Assembly: GCF_002286735.1 (NCBI RefSeq)
Contig: NZ_NRTA01000012.1
Location: 1 to 64,000, forward strand
Direction: 5' to 3'
From: Leptolyngbya sp. BC1307
GTDB taxonomy: Bacteria > Cyanobacteriota > Cyanobacteriia > Phormidesmidales > Phormidesmidaceae
Length of the DNA stretch: 64,000 nt
In this document: positions 53,292-62,049 of the stretch, one piece after another
Numbering within the stretch: position 1 is the stretch's first letter
How the letters are laid out: every line of letters starts with the position of its first letter
Notes under the pieces: generated by a model
Told to the model about the DNA's origin: nothing
What the model saw: the letters and a program-made list of their open reading frames with translations, nothing else
Databases searched by the model: none
Program-made: the position numbers and the translations under genes

Positions 53292-53545
53292 AAGCAGCAA
53301 ATTGTCGAGGCTTAGCAGCAAATGTTTGAGCGATCGCAATAAACCATCAAGTCTTAGCAGCAGATGTTTGAGCGATCGCAATAAACCATCAAGGCTTAGC
53401 AGCAAATCATTGAGCGATCGCAATAAACTATCAAGTCTTAGCAGCAACTGTTTGAGCGATCGCCCCAACCCATCAAAGCCAAGCAACAAACACCCGTGTC
53501 ATAGCAGCAAATGTTTGAGCGATCGCCCTACTACGCTAAGCCTTA
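53292..53545 (+). repeat. 42-bp tandem repeat, about 5.5 units, each with a HIP1 octamer
   Basis: Units begin CTTAGCAGCA at 53311, 53353, 53395 and 53437, then a diverged unit at 53479 and a half-unit at 53500. Each contains TTTGAGCGATCGC-like sequence (the HIP1 palindrome GCGATCGC) except in the diverged unit. The period splits into two 21-bp half-units. A 21-bp half-unit also precedes the array from about 53292. The array lies just past the end of the CheB-CheR kinase gene. Apparent frames across it (for example 53221-53730) are repeat by-products. Confidence 0.85.
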
Positions 53546-53553
53546 ACGCTGTA

Positions 53554-56500
53554 TTAGGTATTGCTCTGATTAAGAGACCTATACTGCTCAATCAAATTCT
53601 TGAGCTGATCGAGATTCACAGGCTTAGTAAAGTGCTCATCAAACCCGGCGGCGCTGGCTTTGACTTTATCTTCTGGCTGGCCGTAGCCGCTATTGGCAAT
53701 CAAATAAACAGCGTCCAGTGCCGGATCTGAGCGAATGGCGCGGGCGAGGGCATAGCCATCCATCGCAGCGGTCAGGCCAATGTCGCTGATGATGACATCT
53801 GGCTGAAGCTGCCTGGCCAATGATAGTCCTTGCTCACCATTGTTTGCTATATCTATCTGGTAGCCCAAATCTTCTAGAAAAAGCTGTAGAAGAAAGGCCG
53901 AATCTTCGTTGTCTTCAACGATTAAGATATGTTGGGACCCGCTTGCTGCCACAGATGAAGCGCAAACAGCATCTGACGGAGGAGGCAAAACCTCGGTGGC
54001 TCCTATCAACTGGGGTAGCCTGATCATGACAGCAGTGCCTTGCCCTATCCCTGCACTCTCTGCCCAAATTTGCCCCTCATGAAACTCGATAATGCCCTTC
54101 GCTAAGGGTAATCCTAAGCCCAATCCACCGCTGCGAGCCAAACTGCGATCTTCCTGGCTAAACGCTGTGAAAATGCGAGTGAGCGCTTCTACTTCCATGC
54201 CAATGCCCGTATCAGTAGTTCGGGTGGTGATATGCTCTGACTCCACTTGGGTAGAGATCTCAATATGTCCATCGAGATCCGAGAACTTGATCGCATTTTG
54301 TAAGACATTGGTGAAAGCCTGCATCAGGCGAGCCGTGTCTCCATTGACCCAAATAACGGCCTCAGGCAGCACAGCATTGAGCGTAAGCCTTTTCTCTGAT
54401 ACAGCGCTCTCAGCATCTGTAACTAGATCTCGGAGCAGCTGCGTCAGATCCATTTGCTGCCGGTGTAGCTGAATCTTTTGGTAGGCAACTCGCGAAACAT
54501 CAAGCAAGTCATCTACCAGGCGAGTGAGCTGGGTGAGCTGGCGACTGGCGACGGCATGAAGCTGCCCGGCGCGCTGGTGAAGCTGCTCATGCGATTCATC
54601 GCGAGAGGCTGTCTCTGTAAAATCTGCTTCTTCCAGGGTTTGCATCAGCGTAATGCTGTTGCTAATCGCGTTGAGCGGGTTGCGCAGTTCATGCCCTAAG
54701 GCCGCCAAGAAGTCGTCCTTACGGCGGTCAGCGGCTTTTAGCTCCGCTTCATTTTGCTTGCGCTCAGTAATGTCTTCAATTGCCAGCAAAATCATGTCGG
54801 CGTTGTCTTCTCGTTGCAGCCTGCAAGCATTTAGCAGCAGTGTTTTTTGCCCAATTTGCTCGAAATTATGCTCCACATCCAGATCCTGAATCGGACGATG
54901 ATTGATCAGCATTTCTTCGAGAGCTAATCGCAGTGCGGGAACATTCCACTGCCCGTTGCCGAGTTCAAACAAAGAGACCTGCTCGGTGGCTGAAGCGGAC
55001 ACCTGAAACGTTTTGTAGAAGGCTCGATTGGCGGTGTTGACTTGCAAATCGGCATCGAGCGCCACCAGCGGGATTTGCACGGTTTCGACGATCGCTTCGG
55101 CATAGTTGCGGGCAGCTTCTAAGGTAGCAGAATGGCGTTTGAGCGCGTCAATGTCCATAAATACCAGCGTCACGCCGTCGATTTGGTTTTCCGTGGTGCG
55201 ATAGGGACGAATGCGGAGGCTGTACCAATGACCCTCTTGGGTTTGAAGCTCCTGTTCTTGGGTGTTGAGGGTTTCCAGCACCTCTAAAATCATCGGTTCT
55301 AGCTGGGAAACATCGAAGTTGGCGTGGAGGTCGCTAAACGGTCGCCCGACATCGGTCGGAATAAAATTGAATAGGCGCTGGGCGGTGGGGGTAAAGCGGC
55401 GAATCCTTAAGTCGTTGGTCAGCATGACAATCGGCACACTGATGCTGGCAACAAAGTTGTTCAGGTCGCTGTTGTCACGGTTTTGTTGCAGGTTGCGGCT
55501 GCGAAGTTCGTCGTTGGTAGTCGAGAGTTCTTCATTGGTGGCTTGAATCTCTTCCTTTGCCGTTTGCAGTTCTTCGTTGGTGCTTTGCAGTTCCTCGTTG
55601 CTAGATAGGATTTCTTCGTTGGCCACCCGCAGGCTTTGGTTCAGTTGGTTTTGCTCCTGAATCACCGCTTGCAGGTGAGCTTGCGCCGAGAGTTCTCGTT
55701 GGGTTGCGGCGGCCAGTGATTCCCGCAACTGCATATTTTCCCGCTCTAGATCGGCTGGCTCTTGGCTGGAGATCGAGGCAGGGCTGAGGGCAGGGGCGGT
55801 GGGTGAAACGGTTTCCAACACGACCAGAAAATAGAGCGCGTCCGTCGTGGTTGGACGAAACGGCATCACTTCTAGATTGAGCCAGTGCGGTTGCTCCCCC
55901 GCTTCTAGCTGAATCTGTTCTTGGCGCACGACCGCGTTTTCGGTCTGGGCCTGATACAGGGCAGTGCGAAGGACAATCGCTAAGCTTTCCCGTGCCATCA
56001 GCAGCAGGTTTAGCTCGGTGGTTCCCGGTATCAATTCCATATAGGGGTTGAGATCGCCGCGCATTTGCAAAATCTGCATCTGGTCATCCACCACGACGGA
56101 TAGCGGCGCGTAGCGGTTTGAGATCAGTTGGCTCACTTCTTGCGCTAGATCAACCGGACTGACGAAGCTTTCAGAGATGCGTTGCGGACTGTTAGCGCTG
56201 GAGGCAGGTTGAGTCGTCGTAAACGAAAATAAGGGACGAGTCGAGGTCAATTTGCGGGCATAGAGCTTGCAGGATTCATCCACAGTCGCAAACAAATCTG
56301 AGGCGTTTTTGACGGTTTCAGACGTGCCCAGCAGCAGCAAGCCGGTTAAGTTGAGACTGTAATGAAACAGCGACATCAGGCGTTTTTGCAGCGGGTCTGA
56401 CAAATAAATCAGCACGTTGCGACAGCTAATTAGATCGAGATTGGAGAAGGGGGGGTCGCCTACTAAGTTATGACGGGCAAACACACACAGTCCGCGGATA

Positions 56501-57768
56501 GCGCTGCTAATTTGATACCCACCGCTAGGTAAGGACACAAAGAAGCGGCGTTGACGCTCCGGTGAAACCCCTTTCATCTCGCTGTCTAAATAGAAGCCGG
56601 ATCTGGCTTTGCTAATGGCCGTTTCGCTGATGTCGGTGGCAAAAATCTGAATCGGCGGCACGGTCGCCTGATCGTCGAAAAACTCTAGCAGGCAAACGGC
56701 GATCGAATATACTTCTTGCCCAGTGGAGCAGCCTGCCACCCAGATCCGCAGCGGCGCATCGAGCGATTTGTTTTCGCTAATCTTGGGGAAAATCTGCACC
56801 TTCAATTGTTCAAAGACTTGGGGATCGCGGAAGAAACTGGTGACGTGGATCAGAATTTCTTCATACAATGCCTGCACTTCTTCCGGATGCGCTTGCAGAT
56901 ATTCAGCGTACTCTTCCAGGCTTTCGAGTTGATACAACACCATCCGGCGCTGCATCCGGCGATTTAAAGTGTTCGGTTTGTAGCGCGTGAAATCAACCCC
57001 GGTTGTTGTCCGCAAGAGCGCAAAGATTTTCGCCAACGCATCACCCGGCGGGGGCGGCACCTCCTTCACCGCTTGGATTAGATCTGCGGCAAACAACAAG
57101 GGGCTGCGGCTCAGTTTGGTTAGTTCTGCGGCGATTTGTTCCGGCGGCAGCACAAAATCCACGTTGCCCGTCGCCACTGCCGTATTTGGCATACTGTCGA
57201 ACTTGGCTGTACTTTCGCACTGAGCAAAGGTGACGCCGCCAGCCACCTTGACCGCTTTCAACCCATGGGAACCATCGCCATCGGTGCCGGATAACACGAC
57301 GGCGATCGCTTTAGTGCCGCGATCAAGCGCTAACGACTCAAAAAACGCATCTCCCGGATGATGTTTCCCATTAGTTTTCTGTCGCGGAACTAGATGTAGC
57401 AGTCCGTCCTCCAGCGTCATCTGGGTGCCGGGCGGAATCACGTAGATTTCGTTTGGCTCGACTGTCATCCGGTCTGTCACCTGCTGCACAGGCATGGTGG
57501 TAGCTCTGCCCAAAATTTCAGACAGCAAGCTTTCGTGGTCAGGCGATAAATGCTGAATCAGCACGAACGCCATGCCCGTATCGGTGGGCAGGTGACAGAT
57601 CAGTTCCGTAAATGCCTCTAATCCTCCGGCGGAAGCGGCAATACCCACTACTGGAAAGGGAGCATCGGTTTTGAAGGATTGCTCCGAGTCCATGGTTTTA
57701 ATCGCAACCGCTTGTGAGTCACTCGCAACGAGCGCGCCAGATGAATTGTCTTCGGAGGGGGACATCAT
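53554..57768 (-). CDS. CheB-CheR-PAS-histidine kinase-receiver hybrid protein
   Basis: This 1404-residue protein has an N-terminal CheB methylesterase domain at about 38-225 with Ser46 (GIAASAGGLEAF), His73 (QHLSPDHES) and Asp165 (LSGTDGDG). A CheR methyltransferase domain follows (near 250-510, VAGCSTGQEVYSIAV), then a coiled coil (NEEILSSNEELQSTNEELQT), two PAS-like domains, a histidine kinase (LGHELRNPLNAIS H-box; NVLQNAIKFS N-box; GGLGLGLPLAKG) and a C-terminal receiver (ILIVEDNEDSAF, IISDIGL with the phospho-Asp, FTKPVNL). It lacks a CheB receiver. Such fusions are signal integrators. No receptor or CheA partner is nearby. The start MMSP at 57768 has a second ATG at codon 2. Confidence 0.92.
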   Translation of the reverse strand: MMSPSEDNSSGALVASDSQAVAIKTMDSEQSFKTDAPFPVVGIAASAGGLEAFTELICHLPTDTGMAFVLIQHLSPDHESLLSEILGRATTMPVQQVTDRMTVEPNEIYVIPPGTQMTLEDGLLHLVPRQKTNGKHHPGDAFFESLALDRGTKAIAVVLSGTDGDGSHGLKAVKVAGGVTFAQCESTAKFDSMPNTAVATGNVDFVLPPEQIAAELTKLSRSPLLFAADLIQAVKEVPPPPGDALAKIFALLRTTTGVDFTRYKPNTLNRRMQRRMVLYQLESLEEYAEYLQAHPEEVQALYEEILIHVTSFFRDPQVFEQLKVQIFPKISENKSLDAPLRIWVAGCSTGQEVYSIAVCLLEFFDDQATVPPIQIFATDISETAISKARSGFYLDSEMKGVSPERQRRFFVSLPSGGYQISSAIRGLCVFARHNLVGDPPFSNLDLISCRNVLIYLSDPLQKRLMSLFHYSLNLTGLLLLGTSETVKNASDLFATVDESCKLYARKLTSTRPLFSFTTTQPASSANSPQRISESFVSPVDLAQEVSQLISNRYAPLSVVVDDQMQILQMRGDLNPYMELIPGTTELNLLLMARESLAIVLRTALYQAQTENAVVRQEQIQLEAGEQPHWLNLEVMPFRPTTTDALYFLVVLETVSPTAPALSPASISSQEPADLERENMQLRESLAAATQRELSAQAHLQAVIQEQNQLNQSLRVANEEILSSNEELQSTNEELQTAKEEIQATNEELSTTNDELRSRNLQQNRDNSDLNNFVASISVPIVMLTNDLRIRRFTPTAQRLFNFIPTDVGRPFSDLHANFDVSQLEPMILEVLETLNTQEQELQTQEGHWYSLRIRPYRTTENQIDGVTLVFMDIDALKRHSATLEAARNYAEAIVETVQIPLVALDADLQVNTANRAFYKTFQVSASATEQVSLFELGNGQWNVPALRLALEEMLINHRPIQDLDVEHNFEQIGQKTLLLNACRLQREDNADMILLAIEDITERKQNEAELKAADRRKDDFLAALGHELRNPLNAISNSITLMQTLEEADFTETASRDESHEQLHQRAGQLHAVASRQLTQLTRLVDDLLDVSRVAYQKIQLHRQQMDLTQLLRDLVTDAESAVSEKRLTLNAVLPEAVIWVNGDTARLMQAFTNVLQNAIKFSDLDGHIEISTQVESEHITTRTTDTGIGMEVEALTRIFTAFSQEDRSLARSGGLGLGLPLAKGIIEFHEGQIWAESAGIGQGTAVMIRLPQLIGATEVLPPPSDAVCASSVAASGSQHILIVEDNEDSAFLLQLFLEDLGYQIDIANNGEQGLSLARQLQPDVIISDIGLTAAMDGYALARAIRSDPALDAVYLIANSGYGQPEDKVKASAAGFDEHFTKPVNLDQLKNLIEQYRSLNQSNT

Positions 57769-57976
57769 GATTTAAGGGTGGCGATCAGCTCGGCAGGGTG
57801 AATTCAACGGTCTTTTGTAAAGTCTGGCTAGCCGTTGAGTTCACTACGACGCAGCCGACGCCAATACTTTTTTGTCAGTCAGCCAGGTGGAAACCGCTTG
57901 TTTCCTACCTTACTACTTTTTTTGCGAGGAGACTCGTGAGGGAAAAATCGATAAAGCAGCCATTACGCACAGCTTT

Positions 57977-58138
57977 CTACCAGCAGCTTTCTACCAGCAG
58001 CTTGCGAATCACCTGCGCATGGGACTTTGATATCTGCGATCGCTCTTCACACACCTGCGCCGACTGGCAGCGATCGCGCCCCTCTGCGTTTCTGGCCATC
58101 ACCAGCGCCACATTAGCGCGCTCTTCCATCGCTCTCAT
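57977..58138 (-). CDS. Possible 53-residue helical protein downstream of dcd
   Basis: ATG 58138 opens MRAMEERANVALVMARNAEG, then RDRCQSAQVCEERSQISKSH, then AQVIRKLLVESCW. The composition is a plausible amphipathic helix. It begins 30 bases after the dcd stop on the same strand. A 14-bp tandem duplication (AGCTTTCTACCAGC, 57971-57998) lies at its end. Without one copy the protein would finish LLVESCA. No family was recognised, and it may be a small real gene or chance. Confidence 0.4.
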   Translation of the reverse strand: MRAMEERANVALVMARNAEGRDRCQSAQVCEERSQISKSHAQVIRKLLVESCW

Positions 58139-58167
58139 TACACTAAGCGCTTTTTGCCCAATGCCCT

Positions 58168-58767
58168 TTAAACGCGAGCAATGGTGACGGCTTCAGGCTG
58201 GTCTTGATACTTACCGCGCCGGGCTTCGTAGCTGACCTGGCAGGGCTCGCCTTCTAAAAACAACAGTTGCACGACGCCTTCGTTGGCATAGATCCGGCAG
58301 TCAGCGCTAGAAGAATTAGAAAACTCCAGCGTCAAGTAGCCGCGCCACCCAGCCTCAGCGGGCGTCAGATTAGCGATGATGCCACAGCGAGCGTAGGTGC
58401 TCTTACCAATGCAGACAGTGGTGATATTGTCGGGCATTTGCAGCCGCTCCAAAGCCACGCCGAGCCCGTAAGAATGCGCGGGCAAAATAAAATAGCTGCC
58501 GTTCTCATCTTGCTTGAGCTTAGTCGGCTCCAGATTTTCAGGATTGAAGTTCTTAGGATCGATCACCGTGCCGGGCACATGGCGAAAGATGCGAAACTCA
58601 TTTGGCGATAGGCGAATATCGTAGCCGTAGGAGGAGAGGCCATAGCTAATCACCGGCGTCTCGTGAGGCTGAGATGAAAGCTGCGCCCGGCGAATCAGCG
58701 ACGGCTCAAAAGGCGCAATTAGGCCCTGGCCAGCCGCTGTTTTAATCCACGCATCGTTTTTGATCAT
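58168..58767 (-). CDS. dcd: dCTP deaminase
   Basis: This 199-residue protein has the Dcd fold: YGLSSYGYDIRLSPNEFRIF near 40-60, VCIGKSTYARCGII near 118 and LTPAEAGWRGYLTLEFSN near 130-150 (with the catalytic Glu region). VVQLLFLEGEPCQVSYE closes it. It converts dCTP to dUTP for dTMP synthesis, or to dUMP in bifunctional forms. GGAGAC lies 9 bases before the ATG. Normal length for Dcd. Confidence 0.93.
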   Translation of the reverse strand: MIKNDAWIKTAAGQGLIAPFEPSLIRRAQLSSQPHETPVISYGLSSYGYDIRLSPNEFRIFRHVPGTVIDPKNFNPENLEPTKLKQDENGSYFILPAHSYGLGVALERLQMPDNITTVCIGKSTYARCGIIANLTPAEAGWRGYLTLEFSNSSSADCRIYANEGVVQLLFLEGEPCQVSYEARRGKYQDQPEAVTIARV

Positions 58768-58832
58768 TTGAATGTCTCCTACTACTTAAAAGCTGTGTGT
58801 ATACGCTGACGAGGCTAAGCTAAACCACAGTC

Positions 58833-59384
58833 CTAAACCACATAGTTTCGCCGAAATTCTGTAATCTGATCGGCGACTACCAGCAGCGAATCGGGCATCT
58901 GCGGCCCGGTCAAAATCACTTCTACATGAGCGGGGCGATGCTTGAGCAGATTTAATACTTCGTTTTCTTTAATCAGGCCAAAGTCAATCGCCAGGCTCAG
59001 CTCATCGAGCACGATCAGCCCGTATTTACCTTCGTTGACGACAGCTTGAGTGTGCTGCCACAGGGCCAGTAGCGCGGTCTGAGCCTCGGCAGTCACTTCA
59101 GGCCCGCTAATGCACTCACAGCATCCACATCTGATCCAGTCGAGGTTTTGACCCATCTGCGCCGGATGCTCCGGGCCCTGACCAATGCCCCCCTTTAAGA
59201 ACTGAACCACTAAGACAGGCACACCCTGTTCGGCCACGCGCATCGCCTGCACCATCACATTGGTAAAAAAGGTGCGGTGCTGCGAGATAAAGACCTGCAC
59301 CGTACCTTCGATGGCGTGAAGCATGGGATGGCGACGGACAGGGGGGAAGGGGTCGCCGGGCAATGCTCTAAGCTGGGGAACCAT
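58833..59384 (-). CDS. CobO/BtuR-like protein with a degenerate P-loop
   Basis: The 183-residue product matches cob(I)alamin adenosyltransferase CobO in its core: VMVQAMRVAEQGVPVLVVQFLKGGIGQG, GKYGLIVLDELSLAIDFGLI (Walker B-like) and VILTGPQMPDSLLVVAD. The Walker A sequence of BtuR (GNGKGKTT) is replaced by SQHRTFFTN, without lysine. From memory, cyanobacterial relatives share this. ATP binding and activity are therefore uncertain, although B12 chemistry is suggested by the fold and by cobD at 50 kb. ATG 59384 is chosen over TTG 59411. Confidence 0.75.
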   Translation of the reverse strand: MVPQLRALPGDPFPPVRRHPMLHAIEGTVQVFISQHRTFFTNVMVQAMRVAEQGVPVLVVQFLKGGIGQGPEHPAQMGQNLDWIRCGCCECISGPEVTAEAQTALLALWQHTQAVVNEGKYGLIVLDELSLAIDFGLIKENEVLNLLKHRPAHVEVILTGPQMPDSLLVVADQITEFRRNYVV

Positions 59385-59555
59385 AGGGCCGTAAGACGGA
59401 TGACCAACCAAATATAGCGTATTAGGGCGATGATCTAGCGACGATTACGCTACATGTTGCAAATTAGCCCTGTGGTATGGCAAAGGACGAATTACGAGGT
59501 ACATGCCCTACTGAACGGTCTATGCTGAACGGTGGTAGCTATGTAGTGACTCCTT

Positions 59556-60278
59556 ATGGCCTGGCAACGCCCCGACAACCGACAGCCCGATCAGCTGCGA
59601 CCCGTTAAGTTTGAACGACAGTTTACCCAGTATGCAGCGGGGTCTGTGCTGGCTCACTGTGGCAATACGCGGGTGTTGTGTACTGCTTCTGTAGAGGAGG
59701 GGGTGCCGCGCTTTCTCAAAGGTTCTGGCCAGGGCTGGTTGACGGCTGAATACCGGATGCTGCCGGGGGCGACGCAGACGCGCAAGTCGCGTGAATTTAT
59801 GAAGCTGTCGGGGCGCACTCAAGAAATTCAGCGGCTGATTGGGCGCAGCCTGCGGGCGGCGCTAGATTTGTCGGCGCTCGGTGAACGGACTATCACCATT
59901 GATGCCGATGTGCTGCAAGCGGATGGGGGTACACGTACGACGGCGATTACCGGGGCTTATGTGGCGCTCGAAGATGCGATCGCCCATCTCCTCAAATCCA
60001 ACGCGATCGCCGCTTCCCCCCTCCGCCACCAGATCGCCGCCATTTCTGTGGGCCTGCTAGAGGGCAAACCGTTTTTAGACCTCAACTATCCTGAAGACTT
60101 TGCCGCCGACATTGACTTTAACGTGGTACTCAACGAAAAGCTGGAATTCATTGAAGTGCAGGGTACCGCCGAGGCCGGTAGCTTTACCCGCGCTCAGCTC
60201 AATGCCATGCTCGACTACGCCGAAAAGGGTATTGGCGAACTGATGCAGCTACAAAAAGCGACCTTAGCGGGTGCATAA
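59556..60278 (+). CDS. rph: Ribonuclease PH
   Basis: This 240-residue phosphorolytic 3'-5' exoribonuclease trims tRNA 3' ends. It has [38 protein letters not shown] (conserved Arg residues), [20 protein letters not shown] (phosphate-binding) and a C-terminal [20 protein letters not shown]. Length and motifs are normal. It is 171 bases from the divergent CobO-like gene and upstream of ubiD with a 104-base gap. Confidence 0.95.
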   Translation: MAWQRPDNRQPDQLRPVKFERQFTQYAAGSVLAHCGNTRVLCTASVEEGVPRFLKGSGQGWLTAEYRMLPGATQTRKSREFMKLSGRTQEIQRLIGRSLRAALDLSALGERTITIDADVLQADGGTRTTAITGAYVALEDAIAHLLKSNAIAASPLRHQIAAISVGLLEGKPFLDLNYPEDFAADIDFNVVLNEKLEFIEVQGTAEAGSFTRAQLNAMLDYAEKGIGELMQLQKATLAGA

Positions 60279-60382
60279 ACCCAAAAGCTCATTGGTTCAA
60301 ATCCGCTCAGAAAAATTGGTATCACCCGCTATAAGTGTTAAATTCTCTCCATAATTAATACCGGCCTTTATACGGTTCCACC

Positions 60383-61894
60383 ATGGCGAAGGATCTACGA
60401 GATTTTCTCAAAACAGTTAGGGCGCGCGGGCAGCTCATTACCGTCCAGGCGCAGGTAGATCCCGATCTGGAAATCGCCGAGATTGCTAACCGCCTCTTGC
60501 AGGCCGGGGGGCCAGCAGTCCTGTTTGAAAATGTCAAAGGATCGCCCTATCCGGTTGTCGTCAATCTGCTAGGAACCGTCGAGCGGGTGTGCTGGGCGAT
60601 GGGTATGGAGCACCCAGAAGAGCTAGAGGTGCTAGGTAAAAAACTGGGCATGTTGCAGCAGCCTAAGCCACCGAAAAAAATCTCTCAGGCGATTGACCTG
60701 GGCAAGGTGCTGTTTGACGTGGTGAAAGCTAAGCCCTCCCGCGACTGGATGCCGGTCTGCCAGCAGGTAGTCACGCTAGACGACAAAGTAGACCTGACCA
60801 AGATTCCGATGATCCGCCCCTACCCTAAAGACGGCGGAAAGGTGGTGACGCTGGGTCTGGTGATTACTAAAGACTGTGAGACCGGTGTGCCCAATGTGGG
60901 GGTCTATCGCTTGCAGTTACAGTCTGCCAATACGATGACGGTGCAGTGGCTCTCGGTGCGGGGCGGGGCCAGACATCTGCGCAAGGCGGCAGAGCAGGGA
61001 AAAAATCTGGAAGTGGCGATCGCCATCGGCGTAGACCCATTAATCATTCTAGCGGCGGCTACCCCCATCCCAGTAGATCTTTCAGAGTGGCTATTTGCGG
61101 GTCTGTACAGCGGCAAAGGCATTTCGCTAGCCAAGTGCAAAACGGTCGATCTAGAAGTCCCTTCGATGTCGGAGTTTGTGCTAGAGGGCACCATCACCCC
61201 GGGTGAGACCGCAGCCGATGGCCCCTTTGGCGATCACATGGGCTACTACGGCGGGGTGAATGACGCGGCGCCGCTGATTCGCTTTCACTGTATGACCCAT
61301 CGTAAAGCGCCGATATACCTCACTACCTTCAGCGGTCGCCCGCCCAAAGAAGAAGCGATGATGGCGATCGCCCTCAACCGCATCTATACGCCGATACTTC
61401 GTCAGCAAGTGACAGAAATTGTCGATTTTTTCTTGCCGATGGAAGCCCTCAGCTACAAAGCGGCCATTATCTCCATTGACAAGTCCTATCCGGGACAGGC
61501 CCGCCGTGCGGCGATGGCGTTTTGGACGGCGCTACCCCAGTTCACCTACACCAAATTTGTGATCGTCGTGGACAAAGATATCAACATTCGCGATCCGCGC
61601 CAGGTAGTGTGGGCAGTAACTTCTAAGGTAGACCCAATCCGTGACGTGTTTATCTTGCCCGACAGTCCGTTTGACTCTTTAGACTTTGCTAATGAACGGC
61701 TAGGGTTAGGCAGCCGCATGGGCATTGACGCCACTACCAAAGTATCGCCAGAAACCGACCATGAATGGGGAGAGCAGCTGGAATCTGACCCAGAGATGGC
61801 AGCACTGGTCTCGCAGCGCTGGCAGGAGTACGGCCTCGGTGATATTCAGCTCGGCGAAGCCGACGCCAATGTATTTGGCTACGATATGCATTAA
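60383..61894 (+). CDS. ubiD: UbiD-family decarboxylase
   Basis: This 503-residue protein has an N-terminal DLRDFLKTVRARGQLITVQA, VCWAMGMEHPEELE, NVGVYRLQLQSANTMTVQWL (prenyl-FMN site Arg/Asn), a Glu-rich DGPFGDHMGYYGG loop and ELESDPE at the end. Family members use prenylated FMN made by UbiX to decarboxylate 4-hydroxybenzoate-derived precursors. In cyanobacteria this step leads to plastoquinone. Length and order are normal for UbiD. Confidence 0.92.
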   Translation: MAKDLRDFLKTVRARGQLITVQAQVDPDLEIAEIANRLLQAGGPAVLFENVKGSPYPVVVNLLGTVERVCWAMGMEHPEELEVLGKKLGMLQQPKPPKKISQAIDLGKVLFDVVKAKPSRDWMPVCQQVVTLDDKVDLTKIPMIRPYPKDGGKVVTLGLVITKDCETGVPNVGVYRLQLQSANTMTVQWLSVRGGARHLRKAAEQGKNLEVAIAIGVDPLIILAAATPIPVDLSEWLFAGLYSGKGISLAKCKTVDLEVPSMSEFVLEGTITPGETAADGPFGDHMGYYGGVNDAAPLIRFHCMTHRKAPIYLTTFSGRPPKEEAMMAIALNRIYTPILRQQVTEIVDFFLPMEALSYKAAIISIDKSYPGQARRAAMAFWTALPQFTYTKFVIVVDKDINIRDPRQVVWAVTSKVDPIRDVFILPDSPFDSLDFANERLGLGSRMGIDATTKVSPETDHEWGEQLESDPEMAALVSQRWQEYGLGDIQLGEADANVFGYDMH

Positions 61895-62049
61895 TTTTTT
61901 AGCTAGGTATAGACCCAGCCCCTATAGTCTATGTTCTGCGACATACGACAAGCTGAGTGGGGTAGTGGAGTATTAGATCAGGCGCAGCCAACCGGATATG
62001 CCATAGCATTGGCGTTGTCGCTATTTTTCTATCCCTGTCTATTAGCCTT

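Noticed and set aside
53292-53545. CRISPR-like array from the regular HIP1 repeats
   Set aside because: The repeats are head-to-tail without unique spacers, with 21-bp half-units and coding-phase drift, so this is a minisatellite and not a CRISPR array.
53221-53730. 169-codon forward frame across the repeat
   Set aside because: Its Ser/Lys-rich sequence only mirrors the 42-bp repeat and then runs antisense through the end of the CheB-CheR kinase gene. There is no family resemblance.
57798-58187. 129-codon forward frame before dcd
   Set aside because: It has low coding character and lies antisense to the end of dcd and to the small minus-strand frame at 57977-58138.
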